Below, in pieces: positions 1 through 8,464 of a stretch of 64,000 bases of DNA; positions within the stretch are counted from its first letter, which is position 1; each line of letters starts with the position of its first letter. This DNA is from JAHEKD01 sp965204695 (GTDB lineage Bacteria > Pseudomonadota > Gammaproteobacteria > Arenicellales > JAHEKD01): assembly GCA_965204695.1 (NCBI GenBank), contig OZ242007.1:1984001-2048000 (forward strand), written 5' to 3'. The notes under the pieces are model-generated. The model was given only the letters and a program-made list of their open reading frames with translations, was not told where the DNA came from and ran no database searches. The position numbers and the translations under genes are program-made.

Positions 1-429
1 TTGAAGCAACTACAACAAAATAACCGATTGTCGAATTTAGATATTGCAGAAAAAGTAGGCTTATCACCACCGGCTTGCCTAAAAAGAACTAAACGCTTAA
101 GAGAACTGGGTGCAATAGCCGCAGATGTTTCTATCTTATCCCCACAAGTAATTGGCAATCGAATTGACGTTATATTTTTGGTGAAAATGAGCAGTGATTC
201 ACCAGAAATTTTCCAACGATTCGTAGCTTCAATGAAAAACCACTCAGAAATCACTCAATGTTACCAAGTCGTAGGAGATAGCGACTTCTTATTGATAGCG
301 TCACTGGCGGATATCGAAAAGTTGGACCAGTTTTCTGGTCATATTCTGCGTGCTGATGATAATGTAAAGAGGTTTAAAACGATTATTTCTAAAAAAAGGA
401 ACAAATTTACTACTGCTGTCGAGTTTTAG
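1..429 (+). CDS. Lrp/AsnC family transcriptional regulator (5' end cut by window)
   Basis: The visible 142 residues carry a winged helix-turn-helix (roughly residues 10-40, with the recognition-helix part SPPACLKRTKRL) followed by the RAM/AsnC effector-binding domain, ending in KFTTAVEF. Family members are usually 150 or more residues and start about ten residues further upstream, so the ttg at base 1 is probably an internal codon and the true start lies left of the window. Lrp proteins bind DNA as dimers or octamers and respond to amino acids. It converges on the minus-strand aldolase operon, so the sequence does not show its target. Confidence 0.85.
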   Translation: MKQLQQNNRLSNLDIAEKVGLSPPACLKRTKRLRELGAIAADVSILSPQVIGNRIDVIFLVKMSSDSPEIFQRFVASMKNHSEITQCYQVVGDSDFLLIASLADIEKLDQFSGHILRADDNVKRFKTIISKKRNKFTTAVEF

Positions 430-463
430 GTTATCTGACGGTGACGTAAATTAAACCAACAAA

Positions 464-1267
464 TCAAAGTTTGTAACAAGCACCCATGCGGTCAAGTTTT
501 CTCAGCCAACCTTCCCATTGCAGAGAACCATCAAAAGCAAATTGGTTGTTTGAATCTGTGGTGAATTCTTCTGACATGATGTGCGCTTTTTCCAGATCAA
601 AAGTAAATACTTTCTGTCCGCTTTGCATTGCATCCAGTTGGCAACGGCAGGCATATTCCAGTGTGATAGTCAGAAACAGAACTTCAGCTACATTACGCCC
701 TGTTACAAATACGCCATGATTGCGAATCATCGCAATATTCTTACTGCCCATTTGTTTAACAACATCAGCAACAGCGTCTTCATCATTACCAATATCACAG
801 CCCACATAAACAATATTGTTAAACACAATCAGCGCATGCTGGATGACCGGCAATAATCCACCTTCCAATGAGGCAACGACTGTGGCAGCAGGAATATGTG
901 TGTGAAGCATGCAATTTACATCATCGCGTGCAGTTAATATACCTCTAGCCTGAGCACAAGATGAGTAGTTAAGCGGTCGGCCAGGCCCTGCATCAGGTTC
1001 TTCATCAAAACGAACTTTCACTAATTTCGATGCTTGTACTTCGTCAAAAAACGTACGATAGGTTTTGAGTACGTAGGAATCCGGTTCGCCTTGAACACGA
1101 ACTGCTAACACACCTTCTACCATGTCAGTCAGATTGTAAAGCTCGAGCAGATGGTGACCCGCAGCACATTCAACACGACTGCTCCACTCAGCTTCAGTAA
1201 ATTCATTAGGGATAGATTGATTAGCCTGGTTTACAGTTGTATCCATTGCTATAGCCTCATTGATCAT
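464..1267 (-). CDS. Class II aldolase/adducin family protein
   Basis: 267 residues with the class II aldolase fold signature: zinc-ligand histidines in LHTHIPAATVV (H122 and H124) and a third in IRNHGVFVTG (H184). Such enzymes cleave or epimerise phosphorylated or free sugar acids in the cytoplasm. The ATG overlaps the stop of the upstream enolase-superfamily gene (ATGA at 1264-1267), so the two are translationally coupled. A second in-frame ATG at 1246 has a gagg motif at usual distance and is an alternative start. It is the last gene of a four-gene operon. The substrate is not determinable; a decarboxylase or dehydratase role is also possible in this family. Confidence 0.85.
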   Translation of the reverse strand: MINEAIAMDTTVNQANQSIPNEFTEAEWSSRVECAAGHHLLELYNLTDMVEGVLAVRVQGEPDSYVLKTYRTFFDEVQASKLVKVRFDEEPDAGPGRPLNYSSCAQARGILTARDDVNCMLHTHIPAATVVASLEGGLLPVIQHALIVFNNIVYVGCDIGNDEDAVADVVKQMGSKNIAMIRNHGVFVTGRNVAEVLFLTITLEYACRCQLDAMQSGQKVFTFDLEKAHIMSEEFTTDSNNQFAFDGSLQWEGWLRKLDRMGACYKL

Positions 1268-2346
1268 AGTTTGTTCTGAGTGATGTAATCATCATTAAAG
1301 GTAAATCCGTGTCCAGCACGATCAGGGATTAATGCCTCACCCTGTTCAATCCCAATTTTTTCATTAAATAAATGTTCAAACCAATTGACATGCTCAACGC
1401 TGATGCAATTATGTGTAGCACCCGCGATGGACAAACTATACTCGGTGAAAATATGAGTAGATACAGGAATATGATAAGACGCTGCCAACGCCGTGGCTTT
1501 TCTGAACTCACTAAACCCACCCATCCGTTGAAGATCCGGCATTAAGATATCAATACAATCGTTATCAAGCATGTCTTTCATGCCAAAACGCGTGTACTCC
1601 GTTTCGCCACTGGCGATTGGTATATCTACTGCTTGCATTACACGTCGGTGCCCGACTAAGTCATTAGCCGGTACAGGTTCCTCTAACCAGCCAATATCTA
1701 GTGATGCCAGGCCTTGGGCAAGAGCTATTGCTTTTCTTGGTGTCAATGATTGATTGGCATCAGTCAGAATCTCGATGTCTGGCCCAACGCTTTCCCGCAG
1801 CAGCCGTGCCCGCTCAATATCATCTTCAATTCGTTCAGAACCAACACGTAATTTGATAGAGCGAAATCCTTGATTAATAAATTGATTTGCCTCTTCAATC
1901 AGCTCGTCTATCGTATTTCCAAGCCATAAGCCGCTGCTTGCATAAGCCTTGACTCGATCTCGACATGCCCCCCAAATGTGGTAAACAGGCAATCCAGCAT
2001 GTTTAGCGACGATATCCCAAAGCGCAGTGTCAATCGCTGACATGGCAGAAACACTCACCCCTTTAAGCCCTGCAGGATTAATGTCCTGCCACATCGTGTT
2101 CCAGATTTGTTCGACGTATAATGGATTCTTATTTATTAACAACGGGGTAAGACTTTCTATCATACTGACAAATGAACCCAGCCGCTTGATGTTAAGTGAG
2201 ATTATGTAGCCCTGTCCCTGAATACCTTGATCTGCTTCAATGACAACCAAGGCACAACCAATTTTACTGGTACGATGGATTGCCGTTGTGAGAGGTTTTT
2301 CCAGCGCTACAATAATGGGTATGGTTTGGACGCTGTGTATTTTCAA
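1264..2346 (-). CDS. Mandelate racemase/muconate lactonizing enzyme family (enolase superfamily)
   Basis: 360 residues, normal for the family. An N-terminal capping domain is followed by a TIM barrel with K165 (SIKLRVG), metal ligands D196 (ILTDANQS), E222 (WLEEPVP) and E248 (ASGETEY), and the D271/H298 dyad (MPDLQRMGG; STHIF). This D-H pair places it in the mandelate-racemase subgroup, which is mostly acid-sugar dehydratases. With a neighbouring SDR dehydrogenase and class II aldolase it fits a sugar-acid degradation route: oxidise, dehydrate, cleave. The gene lies 15 nt after the SDR stop. The exact substrate is not determinable from sequence. Confidence 0.88.
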   Translation of the reverse strand: MKIHSVQTIPIIVALEKPLTTAIHRTSKIGCALVVIEADQGIQGQGYIISLNIKRLGSFVSMIESLTPLLINKNPLYVEQIWNTMWQDINPAGLKGVSVSAMSAIDTALWDIVAKHAGLPVYHIWGACRDRVKAYASSGLWLGNTIDELIEEANQFINQGFRSIKLRVGSERIEDDIERARLLRESVGPDIEILTDANQSLTPRKAIALAQGLASLDIGWLEEPVPANDLVGHRRVMQAVDIPIASGETEYTRFGMKDMLDNDCIDILMPDLQRMGGFSEFRKATALAASYHIPVSTHIFTEYSLSIAGATHNCISVEHVNWFEHLFNEKIGIEQGEALIPDRAGHGFTFNDDYITQNKL

Positions 2347-2361
2347 CTAGCCAAGATTCTC

Positions 2362-3102
2362 TTAAACGTGCTGACCACCATTAATGTGGATTTCGGCTCC
2401 AGTGACATAGCTAGATTGGGGTGAGCAGAGCATGTAGATCATGGAGGCAACCTCTTCGGGTTTACCCAGACGCTGCAAAGGAATATTTTTAACTAAATCT
2501 TCAGTACCGGGTGAAAGAATGCTGGTGTGAATCTCGCCCGGTGCGATGGCATTGACACGAATGCCATAAGGGCCGAAATCAGATGCCATTTCCCGCGTTA
2601 ATGCAGCCAGTGCGGCTTTTGAGGTCGAATATGCCGCACCAGCGAATGGATGAACTCGGGTATCTGCAATAGAGGTGACATTAATAATCGAACCCTCACT
2701 TTGCTTTAAATCATCAATCAAACCACGAGCCAACATAATGGGTGCAAAAAAATTGACTTGGTAAACGTGCTTCCAGGTATCGAAATCGGTAGTTAAGGTA
2801 TTGAGTCGATCACCTTGTTCACCCTTGGGGGAAATTCCTGCGTTGTTAACTAATGCATTAAGAGGCGCCCCATTTAATCGCTCACGCATCACATTAATGC
2901 CGCGGCGAATATCATCAGGATTGCTTAAATCAATTTGTATATGATCTTCCTCTCCAGCATCCCAGGGACAATCTTCTGGAAAAGCATGTCTTGAGCAAGT
3001 AATAACTCTCCAACCGGCACTGGAAAAACGCTTCACTGTGGCATGACCAATACCACGGCTGGCGCCAGTTAAGATTAATGTTTTTTTGGCTTGTTCAGAC
3101 AT
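2362..3102 (-). CDS. SDR family NAD(P)-dependent oxidoreductase
   Basis: 246 residues, a classical short-chain dehydrogenase. It has the Rossmann glycine motif TGASRGIG (12-19), the structural NNAG motif (about 86-89), catalytic S144 and the Y158-x3-K162 pair in AAYSTSKAA. It ends with the family's usual TGAEIHINGG region. It probably oxidises a sugar, aldonate or hydroxy acid in the same pathway as the downstream enolase-superfamily and aldolase genes. It follows the small membrane protein gene by 2 nt. Confidence 0.88.
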   Translation of the reverse strand: MSEQAKKTLILTGASRGIGHATVKRFSSAGWRVITCSRHAFPEDCPWDAGEEDHIQIDLSNPDDIRRGINVMRERLNGAPLNALVNNAGISPKGEQGDRLNTLTTDFDTWKHVYQVNFFAPIMLARGLIDDLKQSEGSIINVTSIADTRVHPFAGAAYSTSKAALAALTREMASDFGPYGIRVNAIAPGEIHTSILSPGTEDLVKNIPLQRLGKPEEVASMIYMLCSPQSSYVTGAEIHINGGQHV

Positions 3103-3104
3103 GA

Positions 3105-3617
3105 TTATTTAAATTGATAACCCGGCACTTCCGGATCATGATTAAATCGACTGCCGTTAAATGCTTTTATAACATAAATCATGGTAGCAATTATGCCCCA
3201 GGTTAAACCCACTACTACCCCAGCATCCAGGATACCTCGCCAGGGTTGTGGCATCCGTTGAACCAGAATCACAAAAATCACAATCATAATCGTTAATAAA
3301 ACCGCACTTATTTGGCGGCGTTTGGGTGCATCAAAAAAGCCCATGCAAAATAGCGGTGCTAATAAAGACTGATAAGGCTTAGCGTGATCTGATAAATATT
3401 TCGCTCGAGCCGCCACGCGTGGTGAATAGCCCACCTGAAACCCTTTATAGCCTTCACTATAGGCCATGAAGATAATGTTCAGCGCCAGTGCTAGCCAATG
3501 ATACCAGGTGAAGGAAAAATCAAATGCTTCAACTGACTTGGGAAATAACCGCACTACGGCATAGGCCAGAATCCAGATAAATCCGCCTATGCCCCAGATA
3601 GCTGCGATGCGTTTCAT
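3105..3617 (-). CDS. Conserved small membrane protein, first gene of the sugar-acid type operon
   Basis: 170 residues with four hydrophobic segments: near residues 5-24 (IAAIWGIGGF...), 38-58 (YHWLALALNIIFMAY), 103-120 (LLTIMIVIFVILVQ) and 130-152. No catalytic motif is recognised. The hydrophilic loop between segments 2 and 3 is rich in Arg/Lys, consistent with a cytoplasmic location. It is tightly linked to the downstream SDR gene and divergent from the EamA exporter at 3681, sharing a 63-nt intergenic promoter region. Function unknown. Confidence 0.7.
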   Translation of the reverse strand: MKRIAAIWGIGGFIWILAYAVVRLFPKSVEAFDFSFTWYHWLALALNIIFMAYSEGYKGFQVGYSPRVAARAKYLSDHAKPYQSLLAPLFCMGFFDAPKRRQISAVLLTIMIVIFVILVQRMPQPWRGILDAGVVVGLTWGIIATMIYVIKAFNGSRFNHDPEVPGYQFK

Positions 3618-3680
3618 GATGATTGAATCGGTCTTTTTTAACAGAATGGAATCTACCGATTATGCTATAACGCCGAATAT

Positions 3681-4583
3681 ATGCAACGTGCTTATTTATA
3701 TTTACTACTAACCAATCTGTTTTGGAGCGGCAATTTTATCGTTGGCCGCGCTACCCATGCGAGCATCGGACCACTGACTCTTTCGACTGGACGATGGTTA
3801 TTGGTTGCTTTGTTATTAAGCCCCTGGTTACTAAAAGTCATTGTGGGGAAAAAACTTAATGCTGACGAGTGGTTGAAACTTGGCTTTATGGCTATCATTG
3901 CCGTTGGTATCTATAACACTTTTATTTATATCGGCCTGCAATATACAGCGGCCCCAAATGGGGTTTTGTATAACTCAACCATTCCTTTTTATATTATTTT
4001 GCTCAATTGGCTGATTTTTAGTCAAAAACTTGGAATGAGAGAATTGATTGGTATTGTTTTATCAGCTATCGGGGTAATTTTCTTAGTCAGTAAAGGGCAA
4101 GCTTCAACATTATTCAATCTTGAGTTCAGCCGGGGTGATATTTGGATCATTATTGCCACAATGCTATGGGGGCTTTATACAGTGTTACTCCCCCATTGGC
4201 GCCCGCAACAATTGAGTGGATTAGAGTTTTTATCAGTGCTGGCTATGATCGGCGGGATTTTATTGATCTTCGCCAGATTAATTAATCCCTTTGAAGAACA
4301 GGCTTTCGATTGGGCTACTCAAAATGTAGTCGCAGTCATCTATGTTGCCGTAGCCGCTTCGATCCTAGCCTGGTATTGCTTCAACGAGGGGGTCAAACTG
4401 ATCGGACCTGAGAAAGCCGGCCAGTCGATTCACTTGATGCCCGTTTTTGTTTCGATAATGGCCTACTTTTTTCTGCATGAAAAATTGTATAGCTATCATT
4501 TAATTGGGGCGGGATTGATTCTTGCTGGTTTGTTGGTGGCTAATAAGCTATCGTTGTTTAGGCCGAACAGTGTAGCTAAATAA
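3681..4583 (+). CDS. DMT superfamily transporter (EamA family)
   Basis: 300 residues and about ten transmembrane helices arranged as two EamA repeats, the second starting near residue 155 (RGDIWIIIATMLWGLYTV). The typical start LLLTNLFWSGNFIVGRA and the conserved second-half GPEKAGQSIHLMPVF are present. EamA proteins export amino acids or other metabolites across the inner membrane. It is divergent from the sugar-acid operon. Three other EamA genes occur in this window, so substrate assignment by homology is unsafe. Confidence 0.88.
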   Translation: MQRAYLYLLLTNLFWSGNFIVGRATHASIGPLTLSTGRWLLVALLLSPWLLKVIVGKKLNADEWLKLGFMAIIAVGIYNTFIYIGLQYTAAPNGVLYNSTIPFYIILLNWLIFSQKLGMRELIGIVLSAIGVIFLVSKGQASTLFNLEFSRGDIWIIIATMLWGLYTVLLPHWRPQQLSGLEFLSVLAMIGGILLIFARLINPFEEQAFDWATQNVVAVIYVAVAASILAWYCFNEGVKLIGPEKAGQSIHLMPVFVSIMAYFFLHEKLYSYHLIGAGLILAGLLVANKLSLFRPNSVAK

Positions 4584-4616
4584 TTAGCTAAACAGTGTAA
4601 AACTCAATCGATACGT

Positions 4617-4684
4617 CACTCCCGTGAAGACGAGAGTCCAGAATATTAAGTTTAACTAGATTCCCGCCTACGCGGGAATAACGG
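4617..4684. repeat. Two copies of a short dispersed palindrome (CTGGAYTCCCGCCTWCGYGGGAAT type)
   Basis: Two short palindromic units lie back to back. One is at 4617-4641 (cactcccgtgaagacgagag then tccag) and the other at 4658-4684 (gattcccgcctacgcgggaa then taacg). A further copy, ctggactcccgccttcgtgg, is at 28994-29020. The shape, a GC-rich hairpin core with an outer CTGGA/TCCAG, matches the small intergenic repeats common in proteobacteria. It sits between convergent genes (EamA exporter and ArsR-like regulator) and may act as a terminator. Confidence 0.6.
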
Positions 4685-4693
4685 AAAAAAGAT

Positions 4694-5380
4694 TCATAAA
4701 CTAATCGTAAAAACCTTTTCAATATTTCCGCGACCAGTTGGTGTCACCTTAACTACTCGGGTATTTTTTTCTTGTTTAATCCACTTCAGACTAACCAGCC
4801 TTTCACAAATAGCGGCACCTAGGGCACCGGCCAAATGCGGTTGTCTCTCACTCCAATCAAGACAGGTTTGACTGAATTTTCGACGTTTTGATCTTGCATG
4901 ATCAATATCAATACCAAAATCTGTTAAGAATGTCTGCCCTGATTCCGTCAACTCAAAATTTTTACCCAATTCGACAATACTGCCATTACTTACTAGGGCT
5001 TGAGTAATCTTCACACCCAATGTGCCGGCCAGATGATCGTAGCACATGCGTCCATTTCTTAAGTTTTGATCTTTGGGTCCTAGTTGATAGGGTCGTTTTA
5101 GTTTGGCAGTTGTAACGACTTGCAACGCTTCAAGTGCGGATGCCACATTCTCATTGGCCAGCCGGTAATAACGGTGCCGCCCCTGTTTTTCTACCGTTAC
5201 GAGCTCGCCATTTACAAGTTTTGCCAAATGCGAACTAGCAGTTTGTGGTGTAATGCCTGCCACATGTGCCAACTCGGTTGCTGTTCGTGCACGTTTATCC
5301 ATCAACACACAAAGCATACTGGCTCTAGCAGAATCACCGATCAAAGCGGCCACACTGGCAACATTTGGATTCGCATTCAT
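4694..5380 (-). CDS. ArsR-type winged-helix transcriptional regulator
   Basis: About 228 residues. An N-terminal ArsR winged helix (GDSARASMLCVLMDKRARTA, then ELAHVAGITPQTASSHLAKL with the recognition helix, then a wing around EKQGRHRYY) is followed by a longer C-terminal domain with several cysteines and histidines (RMCYDHLAGTLG, QTCLDWSERQPHLAGALG). That layout is typical of the extended ArsR proteins seen next to efflux or metal genes. The start at 5380 (MNANPN) fits the family; a further upstream ATG (5410) would add a non-conserved leader. It is divergent from the EamA exporter at 5498, which it may control. Confidence 0.8.
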   Translation of the reverse strand: MNANPNVASVAALIGDSARASMLCVLMDKRARTATELAHVAGITPQTASSHLAKLVNGELVTVEKQGRHRYYRLANENVASALEALQVVTTAKLKRPYQLGPKDQNLRNGRMCYDHLAGTLGVKITQALVSNGSIVELGKNFELTESGQTFLTDFGIDIDHARSKRRKFSQTCLDWSERQPHLAGALGAAICERLVSLKWIKQEKNTRVVKVTPTGRGNIEKVFTISL

Positions 5381-5497
5381 ACTTCGATGATAAACGAAAT
5401 ATAAAATCAAAGCAATTCTATATAATCTATCGTAATCTTCGTGTTCGACTTAAGGTTGTAAGATAAACCAGATAGCAGATAACAAGTGAATACAATA

Positions 5498-6382
5498 ATG
5501 AATCATAATTTAGTCAAAGAACATCTCTTGCTTGGCCTGCTTTCATTTTTATGGGGAGCGTCTTATCCATTAATTAAAATCGCAGTTGCCACAATCCCAC
5601 CACTTTCACTTGTTAGTATTAGGGTCTCGATTGCCACATTATTGCTTTTGATCTTCTGCTGGGCTAGCAAGGAAAAACTGCTTAACTTAACTAGAACCTC
5701 AGGCAAATTGTTTATTCAATCTTGTTTGAATTGTATTTTCCCTTGGACTTTATTAGCTTGGGGTCAGCAGTATGTAGATAGCTCTGTTGCAGCGATCCTG
5801 AACTCTACCACTCCAGTTTTTGTATTTCTGGCGACTTATTTTTGGATTAAACATGAAGCAACTTCGGTCAATAAAGGACTAGGCGCAGCTATTGGACTTT
5901 CCGGTGTTATTTTAATTATTGGTGTTGAAGCCTTATATGGCTTGGGTCAGAACCTTATTCCCCAGCTAGCCATCGTATTAGCAACCGTGTGTTATGCCGG
6001 CGCTTCAATTTATGGAAAATCGTTTACTGAAATCTCACCATTGGCGACAGCCTTTGGTACATTACTAATTGCAACCGTAGTCATGCTGCCCATTACTCTC
6101 GTCGTTGAACAACCTTGGACACTTCAGCCTGAATTTTCCTCAATCCTCGCGGCTATCACCTTAGGTTTGTTCTCAACGGGTGTTGCGCTGGTAATTTATT
6201 TTCGCTTATTGAAAACACTAGGCTCGGCTGGCACTACCAGCGTCAGTTATTTAAGAACTATAGTCGCTGTGCTAATTGGCACTTTAGTTCTTGGTGAAAA
6301 TTTGTCTTTGAGTATGTACATCGGAATAGGATTAGTCCTAATTGGAGTGATTTTGTTGACAAGACCCGTTTCAAAAACTTAA
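5498..6382 (+). CDS. DMT superfamily transporter (EamA family)
   Basis: About 294 residues with ten predicted membrane helices in two EamA halves. It starts LLGLLSFLWGASYPLIKIAV, and the second half carries the typical LKTLGSAGTTSVSYL motif before the last helices. An upstream in-frame GTG at 5486 would add four residues; neither start has a clear ribosome binding site. It is divergently paired with the ArsR-type gene, a layout common for regulator-controlled exporters. The substrate is unknown. Confidence 0.85.
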   Translation: MNHNLVKEHLLLGLLSFLWGASYPLIKIAVATIPPLSLVSIRVSIATLLLLIFCWASKEKLLNLTRTSGKLFIQSCLNCIFPWTLLAWGQQYVDSSVAAILNSTTPVFVFLATYFWIKHEATSVNKGLGAAIGLSGVILIIGVEALYGLGQNLIPQLAIVLATVCYAGASIYGKSFTEISPLATAFGTLLIATVVMLPITLVVEQPWTLQPEFSSILAAITLGLFSTGVALVIYFRLLKTLGSAGTTSVSYLRTIVAVLIGTLVLGENLSLSMYIGIGLVLIGVILLTRPVSKT

Positions 6383-6457
6383 AACTACCATGTCCGATTT
6401 TGGCTAGAATTGTATTGAGCTAATTATTAATATGAATTCTTTTAGTTCAAACAAGCA

Positions 6458-7927
6458 ATGGAACTCAATAAACAAACCTATAAACAAGCCTGGCTATCAA
6501 AAGATGCGCGCTTTGATGGTAAATTTTTTATAGGAGTAAAATCCACTAAGATTTACTGTAGACCTGTTTGTCCGGTCAAACTTCCCAGCTTCAAAAATGT
6601 CACTTTTTTTAAAACTGCTGCTCAAGCAGGTGCTAATGGATTCCGACCTTGTTTACGCTGCCGCCCCGAAACCTCACCCGGAACACCTGTTTGGTCTGGC
6701 ACATCAACAACAGTTTCTCGAGCTTTGAGACTAATTGCTAATGGGGATTTGGACGAAACTGATTTACCAACTTTTGCGACACGACTTGGCATCACAGAAC
6801 GACACTTATGTCGACTTTTTGGTCAGCATTTAGGGGCTTCACCGAATGCAGTGGCCCAAACCCGTCGACTACACACCGCAAAACGATTAATTGATGAAAC
6901 AAATTTACCAATGACTCAGGTGGCTTTGAGTTCAGGTTATAGCAGTCTTCGCAGATTTAACGACCACATAAAACAAACTTACGGCACCACTCCAACGAGG
7001 CTGAGAAAAAATAAATCAGCGAATGATCAACCCGAATCAAATGGCTGGTATGTTTTTAAACTGCCCTATCGCCCACCTTATAACTGGGAATATTTATTAA
7101 AATTCTTAAAAGTAAGAGCCACACCTGGTGTAGAAAAAGTAGAAGATGGAAAATACATTCGATCTATCGGGACTCGCAAGTATCCAGGGATTATCCAGGT
7201 CAGTTGTGATCAGGCTAATCACCAGCTGATTTGCCAAATCCAAACATCAAAACCCGAGGAATTATTCCTCGTTATAGAAAAAATTAAACGGATTTTCGAT
7301 CTGGGTGCTGATCCACAAATCATATTAAACACTTTAAAAAAAGATAAAAAACTCTGGCCGCTTGTCAAGAAAAATCAAGGATTACGAGTACCCGGGTGTT
7401 GGGATGGATTTGAAATCGCGGTCAGAGCCATCGTCGGACAGCAGATTTCAGTGGTCGGTGCTACAACCGTAATGGGCAAAATAGTTGAAAAGTATGGAGA
7501 AAAACCTTGTCCCACATTCATTACGGGATCTGGTGATATTAGCTACTTATTCCCAATGCCTTCAATACTCGCCAAGTTAGATATCGAAAGTCTTCCTATG
7601 CCCAAGGCCAGAGCTGCAACAATTGCCCGAGTTGCTCAGGCTATAGCAGATGGCGAGTTAGAATTGGATGATAGTCAACAGCCTGAGCAAATGCTTGAAC
7701 AGCTGTTATCTATCAAAGGTATCGGTCCATGGACAGCTCAATATATCGCCATGCGCGCCTTAACTCATCCAGATGCATTATTGGAGGGTGACCTGGTACT
7801 CGAGAAAAAAGCCGCCCAGCTTTATGACAAAGGCGATAGAATGAAAACCTCGGCATTACTTAAATATGCAGAAAAATGGCGTCCCTGGCGGGCGTATGCA
7901 GCCATGCATATTTGGAATTTAACTTAA
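6458..7927 (+). CDS. Ada-N/AraC regulator fused to AlkA-type 3-methyladenine DNA glycosylase
   Basis: 489 residues in three parts. The Ada metal-binding domain (about 1-75) has the zinc/methyl-acceptor cysteines C34, C38, C65 and C68 (YCRPVCP; RPCLRCRP). An AraC helix-turn-helix domain follows (about 85-185, ending GTTPTRLRK). The AlkA glycosylase part runs from about 195 to 489, with the helix-hairpin-helix IKGIGPWTAQYIAMRA and the catalytic Asp of the HhH-GPD family at D445 (LEGDLVLEKK). It senses methyl phosphotriesters, activates transcription, and excises alkylated bases. The O6-methylguanine transferase domain of classical Ada is absent and is supplied by the separate gene 8 nt downstream. 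Confidence 0.92.
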   Translation: MELNKQTYKQAWLSKDARFDGKFFIGVKSTKIYCRPVCPVKLPSFKNVTFFKTAAQAGANGFRPCLRCRPETSPGTPVWSGTSTTVSRALRLIANGDLDETDLPTFATRLGITERHLCRLFGQHLGASPNAVAQTRRLHTAKRLIDETNLPMTQVALSSGYSSLRRFNDHIKQTYGTTPTRLRKNKSANDQPESNGWYVFKLPYRPPYNWEYLLKFLKVRATPGVEKVEDGKYIRSIGTRKYPGIIQVSCDQANHQLICQIQTSKPEELFLVIEKIKRIFDLGADPQIILNTLKKDKKLWPLVKKNQGLRVPGCWDGFEIAVRAIVGQQISVVGATTVMGKIVEKYGEKPCPTFITGSGDISYLFPMPSILAKLDIESLPMPKARAATIARVAQAIADGELELDDSQQPEQMLEQLLSIKGIGPWTAQYIAMRALTHPDALLEGDLVLEKKAAQLYDKGDRMKTSALLKYAEKWRPWRAYAAMHIWNLT

Positions 7928-7934
7928 GAATTGT

Positions 7935-8450
7935 ATGTACTACACTTATCACAAAACACCAATAGGAAATATCTTTATTGCTGGTGACGGCAAAGTTATT
8001 AAGCAAATGAGCTTTCCTGATGGTTCCAAGCAAAGACATCCACAACCCGGCTGGCAACAAACAGTAACGCCATTCAAAAAAGTCATTCGACAACTTGATC
8101 AGTACTTCCAGGGCAAACTGAAAAAATTTGATTTGCCACTAGATCCGGACGGCACCCAATTCCAGCAGCAGGTTTGGAAAGAGCTTTTAAAAATCCCCTA
8201 CGGCGAAACCACCAGCTATGGAGAATTGGCACAAATCATAAAGCGACCCAAAGCTTCTCGGGCAGTCGGAGCAGCAAACGGTGCCAACCCGATTCCTATC
8301 GTTATTCCTTGCCATCGGGTAATTGGCTCGACTGGTGCATTGACTGGCTTTGGCGGCGGATTACCAACCAAGCAGTGGTTACTCGCGCATGAGCAAAGCT
8401 ATTTGCCAAAATCTAAACGTGTTGCTCAACAATATCAATTTGAGTTCTAG
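7935..8450 (+). CDS. ogt: Methylated-DNA-[protein]-cysteine S-methyltransferase
   Basis: 171 residues with the family active site PCHRVIG, methyl-acceptor C126, and the preceding winged-helix segment YGETTSYGELAQ. It directly reverses O6-methylguanine and O4-methylthymine damage in a suicide reaction. It lies 8 nt after the Ada-N/AlkA fusion gene, surely as one operon, so the adaptive response here is split over two proteins. The C-terminal tail after GGLPTKQWLLAHE is about 20 residues longer than the shortest family members and not conserved. Confidence 0.93.
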   Translation: MYYTYHKTPIGNIFIAGDGKVIKQMSFPDGSKQRHPQPGWQQTVTPFKKVIRQLDQYFQGKLKKFDLPLDPDGTQFQQQVWKELLKIPYGETTSYGELAQIIKRPKASRAVGAANGANPIPIVIPCHRVIGSTGALTGFGGGLPTKQWLLAHEQSYLPKSKRVAQQYQFEF

Positions 8451-8464
8451 ACGCTTACGATTAA

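Noticed and set aside
486..719. Many open frames opposite or inside recognised genes
   Set aside because: They lie in the antisense or alternate frame of clearly conserved genes, lack ribosome binding sites, and have no recognisable domains. This also applies to similar frames elsewhere in the window.
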